From an uncultured Aquabacterium sp. (GTDB lineage: Bacteria; Pseudomonadota; Gammaproteobacteria; Burkholderiales; Burkholderiaceae_C), in assembly GCA_937923225.1 (NCBI GenBank), contig CALAKR010000186.1:1-13477 (forward strand): a stretch of 13,477 bases of DNA, given 5' to 3'. This document shows, in pieces, positions 6,528 to 12,807 of the stretch. Numbering within the stretch: position 1 is the stretch's first letter; each line of letters begins with the position of its first letter. Made by a program: the position numbers and the translations under genes. A model generated the notes under the pieces. It saw only the letters and a list, made by a program, of their open reading frames with translations, had not been told where the DNA came from and did no database searches.

Positions 6528-8362
6528 GGTTGTGTTGGCTGCTGTCTTGGTGGTTGGCTGGCAGGCACACCGCGCAACACTTCGGCCATGCGCTGGTGCA
6601 GCAGGGCGGGGGACACGGGCTTGTGCAGCAGGGTCACGCTGCTGTCGATGGCCTCGCGCAGGCGTTCGGGGGCGGTGTCGCCGGTCACCAGCAGGGCAGG
6701 CAGGGTCCGGCCCAGGGCGGTGCGCAACAGGTCGATGGCTTCAGCCCCGGTGCGCTGGCCGCGCAGGCGGTAGTCGCTGATCACCAGATCGGGTGCCTGG
6801 GCGTGGGCCAGGTCCAGGGCCTGCTCGATGGACTCGGCCACATCGCAGCGGCACCCCCAGCTGGTCAGGGTCTGGCGCATGCCGTCGCGCACGGCTTCGT
6901 CATCGTCGATGACCAGCACATGGCGGCCAGCCAGCAGCGCCGGGTGCGCGTTGTTGAGGGACGAGGCCTCATCCCAGATGGGCCAGATGGCCGGAGCTTG
7001 AGAGGCATCGGCCTGCGGCAGCGTGAGGCGGAACACGCTGCCACGGCCGGGCTGCGATGCCAGCGTCAAGGTCTGTCCCATCGCGCGTGCCAAGCCCTGG
7101 GCAATGGCCAGGCCCAGGCCCAGCCCCTTGCGCCGGTCGCGCTCGGCATTGCCCAGCTGGTGGAACTCCTGGAAGATGGCCTGGTGCTGCGAGGCCGGGA
7201 TGCCGATGCCGGTGTCCCACACCTCGACCACCCACTGCCCGCCCTGGCGACGGCAGCCCAGCAGCACGCCGCCCTGCTCGGTGTAGCGGATGGCGTTGGA
7301 CACCAGGTTGCGCAGTACCAAGGCGACCAGCGCGGGATCGGCGCACACCACGGCAGGCGTCTCGCGGGTGCGGTAGACCAGGCCTTTGGCATCGGCCTGC
7401 GGTGCCAGTTCGGATTCGATCTTGTGCAGCAGGGGCTGTAGGGCGAACAGGCGCCGCTGGGGTTCGATGACACCAGCCTCGATGCGGGAGAAATCCAGCA
7501 GCGTGTCCAGCATCTCGGCCGAGGCCTGCCAAGTGGCACGCGCGTTGTCCAGCGCCTCGGCCTGCGGCCGTGCCAGGGGTGCCGTGCCGCTGCCAAGCAC
7601 CTCCAGGAACAGGCCCTGGGCATGAATGGGTTGGCGCAGATCGTGGCTGGCCGCGGCCAGGAAGCGCGACTTGGCCACATTGGCCTGCTCGGCCGCCTGG
7701 CGCTGGGCCTGGGCATTGGCCATTTCCTGCCGCAGGCGCTCGATCAGTTCGATGTTCTCGAAGCGCAGGGTGATGGCCTGGCGTGCAGCCTGGGCGCTGT
7801 TGCGCGACTGGCCCAGCAGCGAGACCGTGTAGAGCACGCCGGCCACGCCCAGGGCGTCGTAGGCCGGATCGCCCAGCGTCCACAGTTTGGTGGCCAGCCC
7901 CGTCAGCAGGCAGACCACGAAGGCGACGAAGGCCGGAAACACCGGCGACAGCGATGACATCGAGCTGCCCGCGATGCCGCCGATCACGGCCACGACCAGG
8001 ATGCTGCCGGCCAGGGTGCTGCTGCTCAAGGTCACCCAGGCCAGGGCGCCCCACAAGGCGCCATCCACGGCATTGAGCGCGATCAGCCACCAGGTGTTGC
8101 GGTGGGCGCGCTCGAGCGGCACACCCTTGCGCAACTGCTGTCGGCCCACCCAGGCGCTGAACAGTTTCCAGCCGATGGTGGCCGCGCCCCACAGGCGCAG
8201 GGGCCACGGGTTGTGCGCATCGGCCAGGGTCCACACCAGCAGCAGCACCAGCAGCACACCGGGGATCACGGAGCTGATGATGTGTTGGTGCAGCAGGCGC
8301 TGCAGCTCGACCAGCAGGCGCGGGTTGGCCTGTGCGGGCCACGCCAGGCGCGTGAAGGGCAT
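6512..8362 (-). CDS. Membrane-bound hybrid sensor histidine kinase with C-terminal receiver
   Basis: The product has 616 residues. The N-terminal 190 residues contain five or six hydrophobic helices (roughly 32-47, 55-70, 91-110, 117-134, 140-158, 168-184) and no recognisable soluble sensor, so any signal is probably sensed in or near the membrane. A coiled-coil-like stretch rich in Gln, Ala and Glu (about 196-230) leads to the H-box KSRFLAAASHDLRQPIHAQG with His240. The ATPase domain has Asn356 (RNLVSNAIRY), G1 DTGIGIP (383-389) and G2 GLGLGLAI (413-420). A receiver domain (about 480-598) has Asp486-488, phospho-acceptor Asp530 (VISDYRL), Thr560 and Lys581. The SHDLRQP kinase type is common in Burkholderiales and often works with LuxR-type regulators. 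Its ATG overlaps the regulator stop by 1 nt (TGATG, 8360-8364). The internal receiver may divert or buffer phosphate from that partner. Confidence 0.93.
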   Translation of the reverse strand: MPFTRLAWPAQANPRLLVELQRLLHQHIISSVIPGVLLVLLLVWTLADAHNPWPLRLWGAATIGWKLFSAWVGRQQLRKGVPLERAHRNTWWLIALNAVDGALWGALAWVTLSSSTLAGSILVVAVIGGIAGSSMSSLSPVFPAFVAFVVCLLTGLATKLWTLGDPAYDALGVAGVLYTVSLLGQSRNSAQAARQAITLRFENIELIERLRQEMANAQAQRQAAEQANVAKSRFLAAASHDLRQPIHAQGLFLEVLGSGTAPLARPQAEALDNARATWQASAEMLDTLLDFSRIEAGVIEPQRRLFALQPLLHKIESELAPQADAKGLVYRTRETPAVVCADPALVALVLRNLVSNAIRYTEQGGVLLGCRRQGGQWVVEVWDTGIGIPASQHQAIFQEFHQLGNAERDRRKGLGLGLAIAQGLARAMGQTLTLASQPGRGSVFRLTLPQADASQAPAIWPIWDEASSLNNAHPALLAGRHVLVIDDDEAVRDGMRQTLTSWGCRCDVAESIEQALDLAHAQAPDLVISDYRLRGQRTGAEAIDLLRTALGRTLPALLVTGDTAPERLREAIDSSVTLLHKPVSPALLHQRMAEVLRGVPASQPPRQQPTQPLSQG

Positions 8363-9051
8363 CAGGCGATCAGGCCGCGCCGGCGGGCCTCGAAGGCGGC
8401 CTGCGAGCGGCTGGCCGCGTTCAAGGCCACCAGCAATGACTGCACGTAGCCGCGCACGGTGTTCTCCGACAGGTTCAGGCGCCGCGCGATCAGCTTGTTG
8501 GACAGCCCCTGGCAGACCAGGTCGAGCACTTCGCACTGGCGTGCAGTGAGGCGCAGCTCATCGGCGGCCACGGCGACATCCTGGGCCTGCGGGGGGGTGC
8601 TGGGGGCCTCGCCCCGCAGCAGTTGCTGGATCACGCCCAGGATGTGCTCGGCGCCATCGGCCTTGGAGGCGAAGGCGCGGGCCCCGCGGTCCAGCGCGGA
8701 GCGCACCGTGCTGCCGGAGGTGTCGGACGACAGGATCAGCACCGGCACCTCGGCCCACCGGCGCAGCACCAGCGCCATGCCATCGAGCCCGTTGACGCCC
8801 TGCAGCTGGATGTCCAGCAGCACGATGTCGGGGGGCGGCATGTCCGCGCGCATGGCTTCTTCCAGGGAAGAGGCTTCGTTGAACTCGGCCTCGCCCAGGC
8901 CATTGGCCAGCACCATGCGCAGCCCGGTGCGGAACAGGGTGTGGTCGTCGATCAGGAGCAGGCGCGGTGGCGACATGGCAGGATGTGGGCGTTGTGCGGA
9001 CGGGGCATCCTGCAGGCCCGTGCTGTCCAGCGAAGTGGTGGATTCTGGCAT
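8362..9051 (-). CDS. NarL/FixJ-type response regulator with LuxR helix-turn-helix
   Basis: With start ATG 9051 the product has 229 residues; an internal ATG at 8976 (204 residues, MSPPRLLLIDDH) is a serious alternative because family members usually begin just ahead of the receiver. Neither has a strong ribosome site, and I kept the longer one on weak grounds (a GGGG run nearby). The receiver domain has Asp35/Asp36, phospho-acceptor Asp80 (IVLLDIQLQG), Ser108 and Lys130. A Pro/Ala-rich linker (about 148-162) joins the LuxR domain (about 165-220): LTARQCEVLDLVCQGLSNK, then the recognition helix LSENTVRGYVQSLL. The recognition helix has GYV where most relatives have a THV/SHI-type triplet, so its target may differ. 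The partner is the overlapping hybrid kinase. It is divergent from the MFS gene, which is a plausible target. Confidence 0.92.
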   Translation of the reverse strand: MPESTTSLDSTGLQDAPSAQRPHPAMSPPRLLLIDDHTLFRTGLRMVLANGLGEAEFNEASSLEEAMRADMPPPDIVLLDIQLQGVNGLDGMALVLRRWAEVPVLILSSDTSGSTVRSALDRGARAFASKADGAEHILGVIQQLLRGEAPSTPPQAQDVAVAADELRLTARQCEVLDLVCQGLSNKLIARRLNLSENTVRGYVQSLLVALNAASRSQAAFEARRRGLIA

Positions 9052-9177
9052 GGTGCCCCATGGCGAGTCATGCCCCGGGATGCAAGGCGCCGTAAAGCCC
9101 CGACGCACCCGCGAATTGTTGCACTGCAGCACAATGTGGCGCCAGGCCCTTGCCATTCACCTTTGCCCCTTGTGCCC
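9052..9177. promoter_or_regulatory. Divergent intergenic region with imperfect dyad
   Basis: This region lies between the LuxR-type regulator (-) and the MFS gene (+), so it must drive both ways unless starts lie inside the genes. ATTGTTGC (9115-9122) and GCACAAT (9129-9135) form an imperfect inverted repeat, one inserted T, around ACTGCA. It could be a regulator site. No promoter with two good hexamers could be placed on either strand. Confidence 0.4.
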
Positions 9178-10413
9178 ATGTCGTCCGCTTCCGCCCTGCC
9201 CCCGTCGCCCGATGCCTCGTCCACCTCTGCCAGGGCTGTGTCGCAGGAAGGGGCCTTCGGCCCGGCCGTGCTGGCGCTGGGCGTTGGCGGCTTTGCCATC
9301 GGCACGGGCGAATTCGTCATCATGGGGCTGCTGCCCGAGGTGGCGCGCGACCTGAGCGTCACCATCCCGCAGGCCGGCCACGTGATCAGTGCGTATGCGC
9401 TGGGCGTGGTGATCGGGGCGCCCCTGCTGGCGGTGCTGGCCGCGCACTGGGCGCGCCGCCGGCTGCTGGTCGCCCTGATGGCCTTGTTCGCCATCGGCAA
9501 CCTGGCCAGTGCGATGTCGCCTGACTACGTGTCGATGAACGTGCTCCGGTTTGCGGCCGGCCTGCCGCATGGCACCTACTTTGGCGTGGCCGCGCTGGTG
9601 GCCGCCTCGCTGGCCCCGCCCGCGCGGCGTGCGAGCGCGGTGGGGCTGGTGATGCTGGGCTTGACCAGCGCCACGCTGGTGGGGGTGCCGATCGCCACCT
9701 GGCTGGGCCAGCACCTGGGCTGGCGCGCCGCCTTCGTGATGGTGGGCCTGATCGCGGCCTTGACCTGCGTGCTGGTGCAGCGCTATGTGCCGGATCTGCC
9801 CGCGCCCCAGGGCGCCAGCCCCTCGCGCGAACTCGGCGCGCTCACGCGCCCGCAGGTGTGGCTCACCTTGGGCATCGGCGCCATCGGTTTTGGCGGCATG
9901 TTCTCGGTGTTCAGCTACATCAAGCCCATCCTCACCGAGGTGACGGGCCTGTCCGTGAACACGGTGCCCATGGTGCTCAGCCTGTTCGGCCTGGGCATGG
10001 TGGCGGGCAACCTGGTCGGCTCGCGCCTGGCCGACAAATCCCTCACGCGAACCATCGCGGGCCTGCTGGTGTGGAACGCGCTGGTGTTGGTGGGGGTGGC
10101 GTTCACGGCGCCTTACGCGGTGGCCATCTCGGTCAACGTCTTCCTGGTGGGCACATTGGTGGCCATCGCCCCGGCGCTGCAGATCCGGCTGATGGACGTG
10201 GCCGGCGATGCGCAGACGCTGGCGGCCGCACTCAACCACTCCGCCTTCAACCTGGCCAATGCGCTGGGGGCCTGGCTGGGCGGCGTGGCCATCGCGGCCG
10301 GGCTGGGCTGGACATCGACCGGTTGGGTCGGGCTGGCGCTGGCTCTGGGGGGCATGGCGGTGTTCGGCCTGTCGGTTTGGCAGGACCGGCGCACGCTCTG
10401 GCGTCGGGCCTGA
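9178..10413 (+). CDS. MFS transporter, DHA1 family (AraJ/YdhP-like)
   Basis: The product is a 411-residue inner-membrane protein with about 12 predicted helices beginning at residue 28, after a polar Ser/Ala/Pro leader. The GTGEFVIMGLLPEVARDLSV segment (42-61) is characteristic of the AraJ/YdhP/CmlA-like drug:H+ antiporter branch. A motif-A region lies after helix 2 (80-97, GAPLLAVLAAHWARRRLL), lacking the usual acidic residue; Arg124 lies in motif B (LRFAAGLPHG); a motif-C-like glycine/proline helix spans about 161-187 and is typical of antiporters. A second motif-A-like loop (GSRLADKSLTR) is at 281-291. By family it should export small molecules against proton influx; the substrate cannot be inferred. 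ATG 9178 has no ribosome site. A GTG two codons upstream is the only close alternative. It is divergent from the LuxR-type regulator, so control by that system is plausible but unproven. Confidence 0.9.
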   Translation: MSSASALPPSPDASSTSARAVSQEGAFGPAVLALGVGGFAIGTGEFVIMGLLPEVARDLSVTIPQAGHVISAYALGVVIGAPLLAVLAAHWARRRLLVALMALFAIGNLASAMSPDYVSMNVLRFAAGLPHGTYFGVAALVAASLAPPARRASAVGLVMLGLTSATLVGVPIATWLGQHLGWRAAFVMVGLIAALTCVLVQRYVPDLPAPQGASPSRELGALTRPQVWLTLGIGAIGFGGMFSVFSYIKPILTEVTGLSVNTVPMVLSLFGLGMVAGNLVGSRLADKSLTRTIAGLLVWNALVLVGVAFTAPYAVAISVNVFLVGTLVAIAPALQIRLMDVAGDAQTLAAALNHSAFNLANALGAWLGGVAIAAGLGWTSTGWVGLALALGGMAVFGLSVWQDRRTLWRRA

Positions 10414-10455
10414 GCATCAGGGATCTGCCCAGGTTGGCTGCCGAGCTTCTTGATA

Positions 10456-10465
10456 TTGTCGACAA
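10456..10465. repeat. Short palindrome TTGTCGACAA
   Basis: This is a perfect 10-bp palindrome. It has the same outer half-sites (TTGT and ACAA with two central bases) as the core of the operator at 10634-10649. It lies about 180 bp upstream, so it could be an auxiliary site for the same regulator and allow looping, but a 10-bp palindrome can also arise by chance. Confidence 0.35.
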
Positions 10466-10587
10466 AGTAGAAAGCGCGGCCTCACACGCTCCATAGGCTC
10501 ATCTAGCGGCTCTTTAGTGGCCTGATCGCGCCTCAAATGATCACTATATAAGGGCATAGAACCCAGAAACGCGCGTCGCCGCCAAAG

Positions 10588-10610
10588 ATTGCGCACCAGA
10601 GGTGTGCAAT
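10588..10610. repeat. 23-bp inverted repeat upstream of the -35
   Basis: ATTGCGCACC (10588-10597) and GGTGTGCAAT (10601-10610) are inverted copies with one mismatch (a G-U pair in RNA) around AGA. The repeat ends 8 bp before the -35 hexamer of the binding-protein promoter, a position suited to an activator site. As RNA it forms a 10-bp stem, but the bases that follow do not make a real T-run, so a terminator for the MFS gene is less likely. Confidence 0.5.
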
Positions 10611-10618
10611 ACCTGCTT

Positions 10619-10647
10619 CTGACAGTGTTCACAACATTGTATACAAT
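10619..10647 (+). promoter_or_regulatory. Sigma-70 promoter of the ABC importer operon
   Basis: The -35 hexamer CTGACA (10619-10624, 5 of 6 consensus) and the -10 hexamer TACAAT (10642-10647, 5 of 6) are separated by exactly 17 bp. Transcription should begin near 10654, giving a leader of about 60 nt before ATG 10716. The -10 lies inside the perfect palindrome at 10634-10649. Confidence 0.75.
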
Positions 10648-10649
10648 GT
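10634..10649. promoter_or_regulatory. Perfect 16-bp palindrome overlapping the -10, likely repressor operator
   Basis: ACATTGTATACAATGT is fully self-complementary and covers the spacer end and the whole -10 hexamer. A dimeric repressor bound here would block RNA polymerase. The TTGT-AT-ACAA core resembles sites of several GntR-family regulators, but I cannot name one, and no regulator gene of that type is present in the window. Confidence 0.65.
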
Positions 10650-10702
10650 GGCACGCTTCCTGCTGGCATCCCGGACATCACCCACAGCCTTGTGCTTTTT
10701 CT

Positions 10703-10706
10703 GGAG
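10703..10706 (+). promoter_or_regulatory. Ribosome binding site deciding the binding-protein start
   Basis: GGAG stands 9 nt before ATG 10716. The competing in-frame starts GTG 10692 and ATG 10707 have this site after or against them, and GTG 10713 would leave a spacer of 6 nt. The site therefore favours ATG 10716, which also places the signal peptide at the N-terminus. Confidence 0.7.
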
Positions 10707-10715
10707 ATGTCCGTG

Positions 10716-11900
10716 ATGCTTGCCCAAACTGCGTTGCACCGCCGCGCACTGATCGCTGCCGCCCTTGCCTGCTCTTTGCTGCCCGCCGCCCATGCGGCCG
10801 AGCCCATCAAGATCGGCCTGGTCACGGCCCTGTCGGGCCAGTCGGCCCTGGCCGGTGAGGCCATCACCCGTGGCCTGACGCTGGCCATCGAAGAGGTCAA
10901 CGCCAAGGGCGGTTTGCTGGGCGGCCGCAAGCTCGAACTGGTGCGCCGTGACGACGAAGGCAGCCCGCCCAAGGGCGTGATGGCCGCGCGGGAGCTCATC
11001 TACAAGGAGAAGGTCACCGTGCTGTTCGGCGGCCTGGACACGCCCGTGTCGGTCGCCATCGTGCAGATGGCCAATCAGGAGAAGGTGCCCTTCATGGGCC
11101 CGTGGGCCGCAGGCACGCCGATCACCAAGAACGGCGGCAACCCCAACTTCGCCTTCCGTGTCTCGGCTGTGGACGAGATCGTGGACCGCGGCATGCTGGC
11201 CTATGCGCAGAAGAACTTCAAGTCGGTCAAGCCGGGCATGATCCTGGTGAACAACCCCTGGGGCGAATCCAATGAGCGGGGCCTGACGGCGGCGCTCAAC
11301 GCCAAGGGCATGAAGGCCGCCGGCATCGAGAAGTTCGAGGCCAACGATGTGGACGTGGTGCCGCAGCTCACGCGCCTGAAGGCAGCGGGCGCCGACACCC
11401 TGTTCCTGGTGGGCAACGTGGGCCCGTCGGCGCAGGTGGTGAAGTCGCTGGACCGCATGGGCTGGAAGGTGCCGGTGGTCTCGCACTGGGGCCCGGCCGG
11501 TGGCCGCTTCACCGAGCTGGCCGGCCCGAACGCCAAGAACGTGCACTTCGTGCAGACCTACAGCTTCTTCGGCAAGCAGTCGCCCGTGGGCGAGAAGGTG
11601 ATCGCCTCGCTCAAGGCCAAGTACCCCGCCATCAAGGATGTGGGTGACATCACCCCGGCCGTGGGCGTGGCCAATGCGTACGACGCGCTGCACCTGGCGG
11701 CTCAAGCCATCACCAAGGCCGGCAGCACCGAGGGCGATGCCGTGCGCCAGGGCTTCTACAAGATCGACCGCTACGAAGGCCTGATCAAGACCTACGTGAA
11801 GCCCTTCAGCGCCGACGTGCACGACGCGCTCAACGAGAACGACTACGTGTGGGCACAGTTCATCGGCGACGAGATCCTGCCGGTGGGCCTGGCCAAGTAA
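10716..11900 (+). CDS. ABC transporter substrate-binding protein, branched-chain amino acid (LivK) type
   Basis: The product has 394 residues. Residues 1-28 are a signal peptide (LHRRALIAAALACSLLPAAHA, cleavage before AEP). The mature part is a periplasmic type-I binding fold of the Peripla_BP_6 group: IKIGLVTALSGQSALAGEAI (31-50), the NAKGGLLGGRKLELVRRDDEG region (62-82), and the ligand-cleft segment LFGGLDTPVS (103-112). The second lobe contains VNNPWGESNERGL and the AVGVANAYDALHLAAQAI helix (315-332). It would capture a ligand in the periplasm and deliver it to the permeases encoded next. This family binds branched-chain amino acids but also urea, aromatic acids and other compounds, so the ligand is open. 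The next gene starts 28 nt after its stop, and no terminator intervenes. Expression is probably controlled by the palindrome over its promoter. Confidence 0.92.
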   Translation: MLAQTALHRRALIAAALACSLLPAAHAAEPIKIGLVTALSGQSALAGEAITRGLTLAIEEVNAKGGLLGGRKLELVRRDDEGSPPKGVMAARELIYKEKVTVLFGGLDTPVSVAIVQMANQEKVPFMGPWAAGTPITKNGGNPNFAFRVSAVDEIVDRGMLAYAQKNFKSVKPGMILVNNPWGESNERGLTAALNAKGMKAAGIEKFEANDVDVVPQLTRLKAAGADTLFLVGNVGPSAQVVKSLDRMGWKVPVVSHWGPAGGRFTELAGPNAKNVHFVQTYSFFGKQSPVGEKVIASLKAKYPAIKDVGDITPAVGVANAYDALHLAAQAITKAGSTEGDAVRQGFYKIDRYEGLIKTYVKPFSADVHDALNENDYVWAQFIGDEILPVGLAK

Positions 11901-11928
11901 ACGCTGAACGCACGGATCGGATCACACG

Positions 11929-12807
11929 ATGCTTTTGCTATCCGCCTTGATCAGCGGCCTGGGCCTGGGCAGCATGTACGGCCTGATGGCCCTGGGCTTT
12001 CACGTCACGCATGCGGTGTCGGGCACCGTCAACTTCGCGCAGGGCAGCTCGATGATGCTGGGCGCGGTGCTGACCTTCAGCCTGGCCCAGACGCTGGGCT
12101 GGCCGATGCCGCTGGCCATCGCGGCGGCGCTGGCGCTGTGTGCGCTGTACGGCCTGCTGGTCGAGGCGGTGGCGGTGCGGCCCTTCGTGGCCCGCGGCTC
12201 CGACGCCTGGCTGATGGCCACGGTGGCGCTGGGCATCGTGCTCGACAACGCAGTGATGTTCGGCTTCGGCAAGGAGCCGCGCAGCCTGCCTTCGCCGCTG
12301 GCGCAGACGCCGGTGGACATCGGCGGGCTGGGCCTGGGCGTGTACCCGCTGCAACTGCTGATCCCCGTGATCGGCCTGCTGCTGGCGGCCGCGCTGCACC
12401 TGGTGGCGCGCCGCACGCGCTGGGGCACGGCCATGCTGGCGGTGGTGCAGAACCGTGATGCCGCGCGCTTGATGGGCATCCCGATCCGCCGTGTGGTGGC
12501 GGGCGCCTTTGCGGTGTCCACGCTGCTGGCGGGTATTGCCGGCGTGCTGATCGCGCCGCTGTTCAATGTGCAGGCCGACATGGGCACGCTGTTCGGGCTC
12601 AAGGCCTTTGCTGTGGCGATCCTGGGCGGCATCAGCAGCGCCTGGGGCGTGATGGTGGCCGGCCTGCTCTTCGGTGTGGTCGAGGCCCTGGTCACGGCCA
12701 CGCTGGGCTCGGGCTATACGCAGATCCTCACGTTCTCGCTGGTGATCGCCGTGCTGGCGATGCGGCCGGACGGGCTCTTCGGCCGCGCGATGGTGCGCAA
12801 GGTATGA
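11929..12807 (+). CDS. Branched-chain amino acid-type ABC transporter permease (LivH-like)
   Basis: The product is a 292-residue inner-membrane protein with about eight predicted helices, the usual size of LivH. The N-terminal VNFAQGSSMMLGAVLTF (about 34-50) corresponds to the VNFAHGE signature of LivH. The cytoplasmic coupling loop that contacts the ATPase is visible as NRDAARLMGIPIRRVVAGAF (about 174-193), followed by the typical GIAGVLIAP helix and LKAFAVAILGGISSAWG (about 225-241). It forms half of the membrane channel with the LivM-like protein. Its stop overlaps the next start (ATGA, 12804-12807). The ribosome site is weak (GGAT about 8 nt ahead). The substrate follows that of the binding protein and is not known. 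Confidence 0.94.
   Translation: MLLLSALISGLGLGSMYGLMALGFHVTHAVSGTVNFAQGSSMMLGAVLTFSLAQTLGWPMPLAIAAALALCALYGLLVEAVAVRPFVARGSDAWLMATVALGIVLDNAVMFGFGKEPRSLPSPLAQTPVDIGGLGLGVYPLQLLIPVIGLLLAAALHLVARRTRWGTAMLAVVQNRDAARLMGIPIRRVVAGAFAVSTLLAGIAGVLIAPLFNVQADMGTLFGLKAFAVAILGGISSAWGVMVAGLLFGVVEALVTATLGSGYTQILTFSLVIAVLAMRPDGLFGRAMVRKV

Larger units (their letters stand above)
10414..10715 (+). other. 302-bp regulatory intergenic region ahead of the ABC importer
   Basis: No gene is supported. The stretch is visibly richer in A and T than its surroundings. From left to right it holds the palindrome TTGTCGACAA (10456-10465), a TATATA-rich patch (10545-10550), a long inverted repeat (10588-10610), the sigma-70 promoter (10619-10647) with its overlapping palindrome (10634-10649), and the ribosome site of the binding-protein gene. 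No T-run terminator for the MFS gene was found close to its stop. Confidence 0.6.

Noticed and set aside
9157..10239. Long minus-strand open frame opposite the MFS gene
   Set aside because: His/Gln/Arg/Gly-rich composition with no hydrophobic or domain pattern; the plus strand encodes a clear MFS protein.
10522..10550. Possible second promoter with TATATA -10 at 10545
   Set aside because: Only 3 of 6 bases fit at the -35 place (CTGATC), and the start would lie inside the region upstream of a much better promoter.
10629..11822. 397-codon minus-strand open frame opposite the binding-protein gene
   Set aside because: It is antisense to a clear Peripla_BP_6 protein with signal peptide, promoter and ribosome site; composition is typical of GC-rich shadow frames.
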